Shown here: positions 7,448 through 19,419 of the stretch, one piece after another | How positions within the stretch are numbered: position 1 is the stretch's first letter | How the letters are laid out: each line of letters begins with the position of its first letter | DNA from: Rhodospirillales bacterium | GTDB lineage: Bacteria > Pseudomonadota > Alphaproteobacteria > Reyranellales > Reyranellaceae | Assembly: GCA_947466085.1 (NCBI GenBank) | Contig: CANIEC010000026.1 | Coordinates: forward strand, 1-37,624 | Reading direction: 5' to 3' | DNA length: 37,624 nt | Notes under the pieces: model-generated | What the model saw: the letters and a program-made list of their open reading frames with translations, nothing else | What the model was told of the DNA's origin: nothing | Database searches by the model: none | Position numbers and translations under genes: made by a program

Positions 7448-8023
7448 CTATGTGAGGAGGCGATATCCGAACGTGTGGCATTGGTCGAAGCCACACTGGA
7501 GCACCACCGACGCAAAGTTGAGGGTGCAGATCAGCACGACGTAGAATTCCAGAAGGCGCGCCGCCCGGGCGAGCGGTGGCCGTCCGGCTGGCGGCAGAAA
7601 GCGCGGCGCTCCGAAGAGTGTGAGCCGAAGCGCCAGGGCCAGCAGCAGACACACGCCGATCACGACCGACCAGACCGGCATGTGAAGGCCGAAGACCGCG
7701 GTGCCGATATAGGCGTGACCGGGGCGCGGCACGATATCGAGCAATGTCTGCCTTGCGGCGATGACGAGGAGAAGGAGGGCAAAGAGCAGGGCGATGCCGC
7801 CGCCCCGCTCCGATTCACGCGCGCGGAGTTGATGAAGCAGCCCGAAGCAGCAGCCGAACATGGCGACTCGCTGGAGCAGGCAGAGCGGACACGGGATCTC
7901 GCCGAAGGCAAACTGCATGACCATCGCGGCGGTGAGAACCGCCGACAGGATCAGCGTCAGAAGCAGCAGGATCAGCCGATCCAGCATGACCAGGATGGAA
8001 GGCTCGATGCGCAGGCCGGGCAT
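7448..8023 (-). CDS. dsbB: Disulfide bond formation protein B family membrane protein
   Basis: Inner-membrane quinone reductase of the DsbB family, 191 residues, which reoxidises a periplasmic DsbA. The hallmark is GEIPCPLCLLQR (Cys45-x2-Cys48 followed by QR), which holds the quinone-reducing pair after the first membrane helix. About four or five helices are seen: 12-38, 51-64, 77-92, 112-135 and 160-176. A second cysteine pair (Cys177 and Cys182 in LQCGFDQC) follows the last helix instead of sitting in a middle loop as in the E. coli protein, so this is a divergent member. Its ATG directly abuts the TGA of the small membrane-protein gene upstream, so the two are coupled. No dsbA is in view. 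Confidence 0.83.
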   Translation of the reverse strand: MPGLRIEPSILVMLDRLILLLLTLILSAVLTAAMVMQFAFGEIPCPLCLLQRVAMFGCCFGLLHQLRARESERGGGIALLFALLLLVIAARQTLLDIVPRPGHAYIGTAVFGLHMPVWSVVIGVCLLLALALRLTLFGAPRFLPPAGRPPLARAARLLEFYVVLICTLNFASVVLQCGFDQCHTFGYRLLT

Positions 8024-8230
8024 TCAGCTGCTTCCCGCGGTCGGGGCGCGCCTCAGGTCGACCTGCAGCCAAGGCATGCGGAACCCATAGTCGGGGCTGT
8101 AGATCTCCCAGAGGAAAATGCCGACGACCATGATGAACGACAGGAAGAGACAGGCCATCGCCGGTCGCGGCAGATTCCAAAGACGGAGCACGAACGCCGC
8201 CAGCAGGACAGCGAACGTGATCGTCATCAT
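8024..8230 (-). CDS. Small two-helix membrane protein (DUF5993-like), partner of DsbB-type protein
   Basis: A 68-residue protein with two hydrophobic segments (about residues 2-18 and 24-42) and a hydrophilic C-terminal tail beginning EIYSPDYGF. It has no cysteine pair. Small proteins of this shape are often found just before DsbB-like genes and have been called DUF5993; I recognise the pattern and length, not a specific motif, so the family name is tentative. The stop abuts the DsbB start, which supports a shared function such as stabilising or helping the oxidoreductase. Two tandem ATGs (8230 and 8227) are possible starts; no clear Shine-Dalgarno is seen. It lies 39 bases after mccA and may be read through from that operon. 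Confidence 0.7.
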   Translation of the reverse strand: MMTITFAVLLAAFVLRLWNLPRPAMACLFLSFIMVVGIFLWEIYSPDYGFRMPWLQVDLRRAPTAGSS

Positions 8231-8269
8231 GGGAAAGACCGCCCCGTCGCGCGCGATCTCATGGCGCGC

Positions 8270-10275
<2,006 letters not shown>

Positions 10276-10276
<1 letters not shown>

Positions 10277-11058
10277 CAGACGGCCCACTTCGGTTTGCGC
10301 TTGTTCAGGAAGGCACTCATGCCCTCGATCGCGTCTTCGGTCGTGCACTGGACGGCGACGTGTTCGCCGATCAGGTCGGCGACCGCGCGATCGTGCGGCA
10401 TGGCGTCGATTTCGGTGATCAGCTTCTTGACCAGTGTCTGGACGGAGGGCGCGCCGCGGCGCAGTTCCTCGGCGAGGGCCGCGACTGTGGCATCGAGCGC
10501 ATCCTCCTCGACCACCTGGTCGACCAGGCCGATGCGCAGCGCGGTCGCCGAATCGAACATGCCGCCGTGCATCAGGAGCTGCCGCGCCATGCGCGAGCCG
10601 ACTGCCTGGATCAGCACGGGAATGGCGATGCCCGCGAGCAGGCCGTTGCGGGCCGAGGTCAGGCCGAAGCGCGCCGAGGAGACGGCGACCGCGAAGTCGC
10701 ACGCGAGCATCAGGCCGACGCCGCCGCCCACCGCCGCGCCCTGGACCCGCGCGATCGACGGCTTAGGAAAATCGTAGACCGCCTGGATTGCCGCCATCAG
10801 GGAATCGGCGCCGACCTTGCGGGTGATCGCGTCGAGCTCGGGCCAGCTCAGCACCCAGTTGAAGTCGCCGCCGGCGCAGAAGACCGGTCCCCCGCTCGCC
10901 ACCACGAGGGTGCGCACCGACTCGTCGGCGGCGAAGGCTTCCACGGCATCGATGATGGCGCGCGCCGTGTCGCCGTCGAAGGAATTCATCTCCTTGGGCC
11001 GGTTGAGCGTGAGCGTGGCCACGCCGCCCTCGACCTTCGTCAGGATCGTGTCGGTCAT
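10276..11058 (-). CDS. Enoyl-CoA hydratase/isomerase family protein (methylglutaconyl-CoA hydratase position)
   Basis: Crotonase-fold enzyme of 260 residues. The CoA/oxyanion-hole segments are GPVFCAGGDF and GAAVGGGVGLMLACDFAVA. By position between mccB and mccA it should hydrate 3-methylglutaconyl-CoA to HMG-CoA in leucine breakdown (the LiuC role). An oddity is that the site that usually carries a catalytic glutamate, in FGLxEVRxGL of LiuC-type enzymes, reads FGLTSARNGLL, with no glutamate there; the first canonical glutamate position also holds glycine (GGGVGL), as is common in LiuC-like proteins. So either catalysis uses other residues or the enzyme has another reaction in the crotonase family. 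It overlaps mccA by one base and lies 7 bases after mccB, so it is firmly in the operon. Confidence 0.88.
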
Positions 11059-11065
11059 GTCCGGA

Positions 11066-12673
<1,608 letters not shown>

Positions 12674-12719
12674 GTCAGGGCGAAACTGCCCGGACCGGGG
12701 ACCGCGTGCAAGCCGCCGG

Positions 12720-13787
12720 TTACGGCAGGCGAGAGAGGGCGCGCCACTGCGCTCCCTGGGCGATGAAAGCCTTTTGATTCGCCAGCGCCGCCGCGAAGTC
12801 GGCGTCGCGCTCGGCCAGATCCTTGACGACGATCTCGCTGTTCCTGCGGAAGGCGGCCAGAACGTCGGGCGACCATTCGCGGACCTCGATGCCGGACGCC
12901 TTCAGCTTCTCCAGCGCCACACCCTGTACGTTGGGCGAGCGGCTGAGCATCCAGGCGATGTTCGCCTGGCAGGCGGTCTGGATCTGGGCCCGCAGCGAGG
13001 CCGGCAGGGCTGCCCACTTGTCCTTGCGCATCAGGAAGTCGAGCACGGCCGAGGGCTGCTGCCAGCCCGGCAGATAGTACGGAAGCCCGAGTTTATCGAA
13101 GCCCAGGGCCGCATCCATGGCCGGCGTCGACATCTCGCCGCCGTCCACGTTGCCCTGCTGCAGCTTGTAGAAGAAATCGCCCGGCGGCAGCGGCACCACG
13201 ACAGCGCCCAGTCGCGCGATCACCTCTGCGGCGAGCTTGCCGTAGCGCAGCCGCAAGCCCTTGAAGTCGGCCACGGTGTTCACCTCGCCACGGAACCAGC
13301 CGCCCCCCTTGGGACCCTGCATGCCACAGGGGATGCCGGTCACGCCCAGTTTGTCATAAGCGTCGCGATGGATGCGGGAACCGTCGCCCTCCAGCATCCA
13401 GGAGGCCATCTCCTCTGGCCCGAGCCCGAAGGGCACCGTGGCGAAGATATTGAAAACCGGCGCCTTGTTGGCGGCATAGCCCGACCAGGTGAAAGCGGCC
13501 TCGAGGTCGCCGGCGACGATGGCGTCCAGCATGTCGGCCGTCGGCGCCACCCTGCCCGGCTCCAGGATCTTGATGGCGACGGCACCGGCCGTCATGTTCT
13601 TCAGAGACCGGGTGAAGACGCGCACGCCTTCGCCGGACCCCGGCAGGGCCGGATTGAAGGCCGTCTGCATCTGGATGACACGGGCGGTGGACGGGGCAGC
13701 CACGTTCTTAGGCCCCGCCTTGGTGTCCTGGGCGACAGCAGCTCCGGTCACCGACAGCAGGGCTGCGGCGAGTGCAATCAGCTTCAT
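12720..13787 (-). CDS. TRAP transporter solute-binding protein, DctP type, without its membrane subunits
   Basis: Periplasmic binding protein of 355 residues. A Sec signal [21 protein letters not shown] is followed by the DctP fold: [44 protein letters not shown], and [32 protein letters not shown], where the conserved GLRxR arginine normally pairs with a carboxylate ligand. This type resembles the subgroup for 2-oxo acids or other organic acids. I chose ATG 13787 for the signal peptide. No DctQ or DctM gene is within the window, so it is an orphan here. It sits between an acyl-CoA dehydrogenase (123-base gap) and mccB, suggesting uptake of a branched-chain acid feeding this pathway; that is inference from position. 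Confidence 0.88.
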   Translation of the reverse strand: MKLIALAAALLSVTGAAVAQDTKAGPKNVAAPSTARVIQMQTAFNPALPGSGEGVRVFTRSLKNMTAGAVAIKILEPGRVAPTADMLDAIVAGDLEAAFTWSGYAANKAPVFNIFATVPFGLGPEEMASWMLEGDGSRIHRDAYDKLGVTGIPCGMQGPKGGGWFRGEVNTVADFKGLRLRYGKLAAEVIARLGAVVVPLPPGDFFYKLQQGNVDGGEMSTPAMDAALGFDKLGLPYYLPGWQQPSAVLDFLMRKDKWAALPASLRAQIQTACQANIAWMLSRSPNVQGVALEKLKASGIEVREWSPDVLAAFRRNSEIVVKDLAERDADFAAALANQKAFIAQGAQWRALSRLP

Positions 13788-13910
13788 AAAGTTATGGCGC
13801 ACGACCGACCATCCGTCGCCCGGCTCCCCCCAATTCCCCAAACCGCTTTCGCGGCCTCACACCAGATGATGTTCGCATGGGGCGTGATCGGGAACAAGCG
13901 AAAGGCGAGA

Positions 13911-15047
13911 CTACAAGGCTGCCAGGCCACGGCCGATCAGGATACGCTGCACGTCGCTGGTGCCCTCGTAGATCTGGCAGACGCGGACGTCCCTCCAGAT
14001 CTTCTCCACCAGATAGTCGGAAACGTACCCGTAACCGCCATGGATCTGAATTGCGGCCGAGCACACTTCCTCGGCCATCTCGGAAGCATATAGCTTGGCC
14101 ATTGCGGCCTCGGTGAGGCATGGACGACCGGCGTCGCGCAAGGTTGCCGCATGCAGCACCATCTGCCGGGCGACCGTCACCTTGGTCGCCATGTCGGCGA
14201 GCCGGAACAGGACCGCCTGATGGTTCGCGATCTTGGTGCCGAACGCCTCCCGCTCCTGGGCGTAGCTGCGCGCCGCCTCGAAGGCGGCCCGCGCCATTCC
14301 GACCGACTGAGCGGCAATGCCGATGCGTCCGACCGAGAGATTGGCCAGCGCCACGCGGTAGCCCTCGCCCTCCCCGCCCAGCATGGCGTCGGCGCCGACG
14401 GCACAGTCCTCGAACGCAATCTGGCAGGTGTCGGACGACTTCTGGCCGAGCTTCTTCTCGACCGAGGCGACCCGGTAGCCCGGCGTGTCGGTCGGCACGA
14501 TGAAGCAGGAGATCCCGCGCTTGGCCGACGAAGGATCGGTGACCGCGAAGACCAGCGCCATGTCGGCGCTGCGGCCCGAGGTGATGAACTGCTTCACGCC
14601 GTTCAGCACCCAACCGTTGCCGCGCCGCTCGGCGCGTGTCTTCAGGTTGGAGGCATCGGAGCCGGCGTGCGGCTCGGTCAGGCAGAAGGCGCCCAGCACC
14701 TCGCCGCGGGCGAGCGGCTTCAGCCACTTCTCCTTCTGCTCGTCCGACCCGTAGGCCAGCAGCGCAGCGCAGTCGGGCGAATTGTTGACGCTCATCACCG
14801 TCGACAGGCCGCCATCGGCCGCCGCGATCTCCTCCAGCGCCAACACGTAGGACACCATGTCGGCGCCCGCACCGCCCCACTCCGGAGGTACCGTCATGCC
14901 CATGAAGCCGAGACGTCCCATCTCGGCCAGCAGCGACCGGGGAATCTCGCCGGCGGCTTCCCAGGCCCGCACATGCGGCAGCACCTGCTCCTGCGCGAAG
15001 GCGCGGGCGGTGTCGCGGATGAGCGTCTGTTCTTCGCTGAGCAGCAT
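13911..15047 (-). CDS. Acyl-CoA dehydrogenase (medium/short-chain-like)
   Basis: FAD enzyme of 378 residues that makes the alpha-beta double bond in an acyl-CoA and passes electrons to ETF. The FAD/substrate motif FCLTEPHAGSDASNLKT, the flavin-binding VFAVTDP region and the C-terminal IQIHGGYGYVSDYLVEKIWRDVRVCQIYEGTSDVQR are all present. The catalytic base is Glu361 in IYEGTS, the place used by medium- and short-chain enzymes. Isovaleryl-CoA dehydrogenases place the base elsewhere, so despite the nearby mcc genes this is probably not a standard isovaleryl enzyme. The ATG at 15047 follows the SDR stop by 2 bases, so they are coupled. Related substrates such as 2-methyl-branched acyl-CoA are possible. 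Confidence 0.92.
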   Translation of the reverse strand: MLLSEEQTLIRDTARAFAQEQVLPHVRAWEAAGEIPRSLLAEMGRLGFMGMTVPPEWGGAGADMVSYVLALEEIAAADGGLSTVMSVNNSPDCAALLAYGSDEQKEKWLKPLARGEVLGAFCLTEPHAGSDASNLKTRAERRGNGWVLNGVKQFITSGRSADMALVFAVTDPSSAKRGISCFIVPTDTPGYRVASVEKKLGQKSSDTCQIAFEDCAVGADAMLGGEGEGYRVALANLSVGRIGIAAQSVGMARAAFEAARSYAQEREAFGTKIANHQAVLFRLADMATKVTVARQMVLHAATLRDAGRPCLTEAAMAKLYASEMAEEVCSAAIQIHGGYGYVSDYLVEKIWRDVRVCQIYEGTSDVQRILIGRGLAAL

Positions 15048-15049
15048 GG

Positions 15050-15721
15050 CTACCAGGGCAGCTCGGCGCCGTCGTAGTTCAGGAAGCGGCCATTGTCGGC
15101 GGGCTTCAGCCCGTCGATCACCTTCACCATCGAAGGCACGCTCTGCGCGATGGTGAGCGTCGCCGCCTGGCCGCCCATGTCGGTCTGCACCCAGCCCGGA
15201 TGCAGCACGACGCAGATCAGGCCCTTGGCAGCCGTGTCCTTCGACAGGCTCTGCCATTCCATGTTGAGCGCCGTCTTGCTGGCGCGATAGGCGTAACGCG
15301 CGCCGTCATTGTGCGTGATGCTGCCCAGACGGCTGGAGATCGCGATCAGCTTGCGATCCTTGGAGGCCGCCACCTGCTCGACGAAGGCCTCGGCCATCAT
15401 CAGCGGTGCCAGCGCGTTCACCTCGAACGTGTCGCGCCAGACCTTGGGATCGATGCTGCCGAGGTCACCGGCCTCGCGACCCGCCACGCCGGCATTGCAG
15501 ATCAGCACGTCGATCGCCTCGCCCTTCAGCTCCGACGCCAGCGCCTTCACGGCCCCGTAGTCGGTGACTTCGAGTGTGTGGAGATGGATGTCGCCCGTGA
15601 CCTCCTTCAGCGACCCGGGCAAGCGCGCACAGGCGTGAACCTTCCAGCCCCTGGCGGCGTACTGCTTCACGAAGTCGAGCCCGAGGCCGCGCGCGGCTCC
15701 GGTGATCAGGACGGTACTCAT
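15050..15721 (-). CDS. Short-chain dehydrogenase/reductase (SDR), C-factor-like
   Basis: NAD(P)-dependent oxidoreductase of 223 residues, Rossmann fold. The cofactor motif is TGAARGLG (residues 7-14), the structural NAG motif is CNAGVAG, the catalytic serine is in AISSRLGSI and the catalytic pair is Tyr145-x3-Lys149 (YRASK). LHPGWVQTDMGG after the active site is typical of CsgA/C-factor-like SDRs. The arginine in the glycine motif gives a mild hint of NADP use. It lies 31 bases after smpB and 2 bases before the acyl-CoA dehydrogenase; a role in the same acyl-CoA route is possible, but its substrate cannot be told. Confidence 0.92.
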   Translation of the reverse strand: MSTVLITGAARGLGLDFVKQYAARGWKVHACARLPGSLKEVTGDIHLHTLEVTDYGAVKALASELKGEAIDVLICNAGVAGREAGDLGSIDPKVWRDTFEVNALAPLMMAEAFVEQVAASKDRKLIAISSRLGSITHNDGARYAYRASKTALNMEWQSLSKDTAAKGLICVVLHPGWVQTDMGGQAATLTIAQSVPSMVKVIDGLKPADNGRFLNYDGAELPW

Positions 15722-15752
15722 CGGATGCTCCTTCGACTCATGCGACGATGCC

Positions 15753-16226
15753 TCAGCGACGGGACGACATCATGCGGGCGCGCTGGCGCTGCCAGTCGCG
15801 ATCCTTGATCGACTGGCGCTTGTCGTGCGCCTGCTTGCCGGTGGCCAGGGCGATCTCGATCTTGGCGCGGCCGCGCGGATTGAAATAGACCTGCAGCGGC
15901 ACGACGGTGCGGCCCTCGCGCTGGATGGCGCCGATCAGCTTGTTGATCTGGCCACGATGCAGCAGCAGCTTGCGCGCCCGCCGCGGCTCATGGTTGTTGC
16001 GGTTGCCCGAGGCGTAGATCGGGATGTTGGCATTGACCAGCCAGGCCTCGCCGCCCTCTTCCGTCACATAGGATTCGGCGATCGTGCTGCGCCCGCCGCG
16101 CAGCGACTTGACCTCGGTGCCGGTCAGCGCGAGCCCGGCCTCGAAAGTCTCCTCGATGAAGTAGTTGTGCCGCGCCTTGCGGTTCTGGGCCACAACGGTG
16201 CGGTCCAGTTCCGGTTTATTGGCCAC
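15753..16226 (-). CDS. smpB: SsrA-binding protein SmpB
   Basis: RNA-binding protein of 157 residues that delivers tmRNA to stalled ribosomes for trans-translation. [33 protein letters not shown] and [20 protein letters not shown] are diagnostic of the oligonucleotide-binding barrel. The C-terminal basic tail ([24 protein letters not shown]) is the part that enters the decoding site as the anticodon-stem mimic. Full length. It lies 31 bases downstream of dapA, a common alphaproteobacterial arrangement. No ssrA gene is seen in the window. Confidence 0.97.
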   Translation of the reverse strand: MANKPELDRTVVAQNRKARHNYFIEETFEAGLALTGTEVKSLRGGRSTIAESYVTEEGGEAWLVNANIPIYASGNRNNHEPRRARKLLLHRGQINKLIGAIQREGRTVVPLQVYFNPRGRAKIEIALATGKQAHDKRQSIKDRDWQRQRARMMSSRR

Positions 16227-16257
16227 AGGACGCTCGTAGGTTTGGGAAGCTCTGCTT

Positions 16258-17136
16258 CTAGTTGATCAGGCCGGCGCCGACCATGGCTTCGTGCACGGCC
16301 TTCCTGCTGCTCTCGGCGATCGGCACCATCGGCAGGCGCATCTCGGCGCTGCACTGGCCGATCAGCTCGGCGGCGTACTTCACCGGGCCGGGGCTGGTCT
16401 CGCAGAACATCGCCTTGTGCAGGGGCATCAACCGGTCCTGCAGCTCGAACGCCTTGTCGAGGTCGCGCTTCTTCCACGCATCGTGCATGTCGCCGCACAG
16501 GCGCGGCGCCACGTTGGCCGTCACCGAGATGCAGCCGTCGCCGCCCTGCGCCAGGAAGCCGAGCGCGCTGGCATCCTCGCCCGAGAGCTGGACGAAGCCC
16601 TTCTTCGCCTTGAGGCGGGTCAGGGTCGGGCGCGCCATGTCGTAGCTCGCATCCTTGATGCCGACGATGTTCCTGACCTGCGACAGCCGGATCACCGTCT
16701 CGACCTGCATGTCGCCGCCGGTGCGCGGCGGCACGTTGTAGAGCAGGATCGGGATGTCGACGGCTTCGGCCACCGCCTTGAAATGCTGGAACAGGCCCTC
16801 CTGGGTGGGCTTGTTGTAGTAGGGCACGACCAGCATGGCGGCGTCCGCGCCGGCCTTCTTGGCGTGCTGCGTCAGCTCGATCGCCTCGGCGGTCGAGTTG
16901 GAGCCGGTGCCGGCGATCACCGGCACGCCCGACCCCTTGGCCACGCTGATGCAGATATCGATGACCCGCTTGTGCTCTTCCATCGAGAGGGTCGGCGATT
17001 CACCGGTGGTGCCGCACGGAACGAGCCCGTCGGTGCCTTCCTTGATCTGCCAGGCCACGAACTTCTCGAATCCCTTCTCGTCCACCGATCCGTTCTTGAA
17101 CGGGGTAATCAGCGCAACGAGCGATCCGGTGAACAT
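16258..17136 (-). CDS. dapA: 4-hydroxy-tetrahydrodipicolinate synthase
   Basis: Class I aldolase-type lyase of 292 residues that condenses pyruvate with aspartate semialdehyde, the committed step to lysine and diaminopimelate. The pyruvate Schiff-base lysine is Lys161 (NIVGIKDAS) and the active-site tyrosine Tyr133 ([10 protein letters not shown]), the same numbering as the E. coli enzyme. [10 protein letters not shown] is the substrate-binding loop and [12 protein letters not shown] fits the family. I chose ATG 17136 because GGAGGAAA stands upstream; longer frames begin inside the promoter region. A candidate promoter lies at 17167-17195. It heads the long minus-strand run through smpB, SDR and the acyl-CoA genes. 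It is divergent from the lytic transglycosylase gene. Confidence 0.96.
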   Translation of the reverse strand: MFTGSLVALITPFKNGSVDEKGFEKFVAWQIKEGTDGLVPCGTTGESPTLSMEEHKRVIDICISVAKGSGVPVIAGTGSNSTAEAIELTQHAKKAGADAAMLVVPYYNKPTQEGLFQHFKAVAEAVDIPILLYNVPPRTGGDMQVETVIRLSQVRNIVGIKDASYDMARPTLTRLKAKKGFVQLSGEDASALGFLAQGGDGCISVTANVAPRLCGDMHDAWKKRDLDKAFELQDRLMPLHKAMFCETSPGPVKYAAELIGQCSAEMRLPMVPIAESSRKAVHEAMVGAGLIN

Positions 17137-17166
17137 GGCTTTCCTCCGATTTTTCCTTAACAATCC

Positions 17167-17195
17167 ACTCTAGGCCGCAGGGTTTGGCGCTGCAA
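17167..17195 (-). promoter_or_regulatory. Candidate sigma70 promoter for dapA
   Basis: On the minus strand TTGCAG (17190-17195) and TAGAGT (17167-17172) are separated by exactly 17 bases, about 30 bases before the dapA start. Both boxes are partial matches, so this is a candidate only. Confidence 0.4.
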
Positions 17196-17211
17196 GGTGA
17201 GCAACTTGCCA

Positions 17212-17240
17212 TTGTGATGCCGTAACTCCCTGCCTACGAT
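17212..17240 (+). promoter_or_regulatory. Candidate sigma70 promoter for slt
   Basis: TTGTGA (17212-17217) and TACGAT (17235-17240) with a 17-base spacer. Transcription would begin at about 17247, at or next to the GTG start codon at 17248, and no Shine-Dalgarno is seen, so the transcript may be leaderless. Confidence 0.4.
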
Positions 17241-17247
17241 TCTTGGC

Positions 17248-19341
17248 GTGAAACACAGGAAATCCCCCCTCATCTTGTTGGCCGCCCTGCTGGCTGCGGC
17301 CCCTGCCCTGGCCCAGCCGGCCGGTCCGACGACCGGCGTGCGACGGCTGCCCGGCGACGTCGAGAAGCCGAGCCCTCCCCCCTCTCCGGCGCCGCCCTCC
17401 GCATCGTCCGTGCAGGGGAGTGCGCCGTCGCCGGCTGCCGCGACGCCTGCCCCGTCCGTGGCCGCCAGTCCGCTCAATGCCGCCGAGATTGCCGCCTTCA
17501 CGGCGGCCCTCAAGTCGATCGACGACAGTCGCTGGGCAGACGCGCGGGCGGCCGTGGCCAACTTCCGCAACACGCTGCTCGACCGCTACGTCGCCTGGAG
17601 CATCCTGCGGGCCGCGCCCAGGACCGAGGCGAGCTTCGCCGCGACCTGGCGCTTCCTGCGCGAGCAGCCCGACTGGCCCGAGCCCGAGGTACTGCGCCGC
17701 CAGGCCGAGGAGCGGATCGGCCCCGAGACGCCGGCCGCTGAAGTCGTCCGCTATTTCGCGGCCTTTCCACCCCTCACCAGCACCGGCCACATGCGCCGGC
17801 TCGAGGCGGCCAGCACGGCAACGCCCAACGACGTCGCCCGTTTCGCCCGCGACACCTGGCAGAACGCCACGCTGCGCAATTCCGACGAGACCGACTTCCT
17901 CAATCGCTACGCCCAGCTCCTGACCGGCCCCGACCAGGTCGCCCGCTTCGACCGCATCATGCGCGAGGGTCGCCACCAGGTGGCGCGCGACCTCGTGCCG
18001 AAGCTGCCGCCGGACTATCAGCCCGTCGCCAATGCCCGCCTTGCGATGGCGACCCGCGCGGCCGATACGGCCGCGCTCCTGCGCGCCCTGCCGCCGGCGC
18101 GCCTCACAGAGCCCACGCTCCGCTTCGAGCGCATGCAATGGATCCGCAGGACCGGCACGCTCGACGAAGCCAAGGCGGCACTCGCCGGCCCGATTCCCAA
18201 CCAGAACGATGCCTGGTGGAACGAGCGCAATCTGGTGGTGCGGGCGTTGCTGGATGCCGATCGTCCGGCCGACGCCTACGCCGTCGCGACCGGGCACGGG
18301 CTCACCAAGGGCGTTTCCTTCGCCGAGGCGGAGTTCCTCGCGGGCTGGATCGCGCTCCGCCAGCTCAAGAAGCCGGCCGTCGCGCTGAAGCATTTCTCTA
18401 CGCTGTACGACGGCGTCTCGACCGACATCTCGAAGAGCCGCGGCGCCTACTGGCTTGCCCGTACCTACGAGGAAGCCAAGCAGAGCAAGGACGCCAGCGA
18501 CTGGTATGCGCGGGCGGCCGGCTACGGCCAGACCTTCTACGGCCAGCTTGCGGCCAGGAAGCTTCAGGGCGTGAGCCCGAAGTTGCCGGTCGATCCCGTA
18601 CCCACCGCTGCCGACAAGCAGGCACTGGCCGGCCGCGAACTCGCGGCGATGGCGCGGTATCTCGGCCAGGTCGAGGAGTATGACCGGGCCCGCCCGTTCC
18701 TGTTGCGCCTCGCGCGCTCCGTCACGTCGCCGGGAGAGGTGGCGCTGCTGGCGCAACTCTCCCTCGACCTGAAACGCCCCGACGTCGGGCTCACCGTGGC
18801 CCGCCGCGGCGCGGAGAACGGCGTCGTGCTGTTCGACGCGGCCTTCCCCATCGTCGATCTGGGCGCCACCGGGTCGATCGAGCGCGCGCTGGCGCTGGCG
18901 CTCGCCAAGCAGGAGAGCTCGTTCAACGCCGGTGCGGTCTCGACCTCCAATGCACTCGGCCTGATGCAGCTCCTGCCGACGACGGCGCGCGACGTGGCGG
19001 GGCGGCTAAAAGTACCCTTCATAGAGAGCAAGCTGACCCGCGATCCCGCCTACAACGTCCAGCTCGGCAGCCAGTATCTCGCCGAGATGCTGCAGCGTTT
19101 CGGCGGCTCCTACGAGCTGGCGCTGGCGGCCTACAATGCCGGGCCCAACCGGGTCGCGCGCTGGATCGAGGCCGGCGGCGACCCGCGCACGGCCAAGATC
19201 GACATGGTCGACTGGATCGAGATGATGCCGTTCCGCGAGACGCGCAACTACGTCCAGCGCATCATGGAGGCGGTTACCGTCTACCGCGCCCGCCTCGCCG
19301 GCCCCTTCCAGACCGTGCCGCCTGCAGTTGGCCGGTCGTAG
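17248..19341 (+). CDS. slt: Soluble lytic murein transglycosylase, Slt70-like
   Basis: Periplasmic peptidoglycan lyase of 697 residues that cuts the MurNAc-GlcNAc bond with formation of 1,6-anhydro-MurNAc. A Sec signal (MKHRKSPLILLAALLAAAPALAQ) is followed by a Pro/Ala/Ser-rich linker to about residue 80. A long alpha-helical superhelix then follows (about 90-540, with repeats such as AEFLAGWIALRQLKKPAVALKHF and GAYWLARTYEEAKQSKDASDWYARAAGYG). The C-terminal SLT domain holds the catalytic glutamate Glu556 in LALAKQESSFN, then SNALGLMQLLPTTA and LALAAYNAGPNRV. The GTG start is set by the signal peptide. It is divergent from dapA. Length and domain order match alphaproteobacterial Slt proteins. 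Confidence 0.95.
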   Translation: MKHRKSPLILLAALLAAAPALAQPAGPTTGVRRLPGDVEKPSPPPSPAPPSASSVQGSAPSPAAATPAPSVAASPLNAAEIAAFTAALKSIDDSRWADARAAVANFRNTLLDRYVAWSILRAAPRTEASFAATWRFLREQPDWPEPEVLRRQAEERIGPETPAAEVVRYFAAFPPLTSTGHMRRLEAASTATPNDVARFARDTWQNATLRNSDETDFLNRYAQLLTGPDQVARFDRIMREGRHQVARDLVPKLPPDYQPVANARLAMATRAADTAALLRALPPARLTEPTLRFERMQWIRRTGTLDEAKAALAGPIPNQNDAWWNERNLVVRALLDADRPADAYAVATGHGLTKGVSFAEAEFLAGWIALRQLKKPAVALKHFSTLYDGVSTDISKSRGAYWLARTYEEAKQSKDASDWYARAAGYGQTFYGQLAARKLQGVSPKLPVDPVPTAADKQALAGRELAAMARYLGQVEEYDRARPFLLRLARSVTSPGEVALLAQLSLDLKRPDVGLTVARRGAENGVVLFDAAFPIVDLGATGSIERALALALAKQESSFNAGAVSTSNALGLMQLLPTTARDVAGRLKVPFIESKLTRDPAYNVQLGSQYLAEMLQRFGGSYELALAAYNAGPNRVARWIEAGGDPRTAKIDMVDWIEMMPFRETRNYVQRIMEAVTVYRARLAGPFQTVPPAVGRS

Positions 19342-19353
19342 CGCGGCACGGCG

Positions 19354-19367
19354 TTGATCCGCATCAA
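19354..19367 (+). promoter_or_regulatory. FNR/FixK-type binding site upstream of trxC
   Basis: TTGATCCGCATCAA is a perfect TTGAT-N4-ATCAA box. It is 52 bases before the trxC ATG. If it acts as a class II site centred at -41.5, transcription would start near 19402, leaving an 18-base leader that contains the TGAGGT Shine-Dalgarno. CATCGT near 19390 is a weak -10. This predicts that low oxygen changes trxC transcription. Confidence 0.6.
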
Positions 19368-19419
19368 GGCCGCGCAGCGGTCGCGGCCACATCGTGCTTG
19401 AAATGCTCTGAGGTATGCC

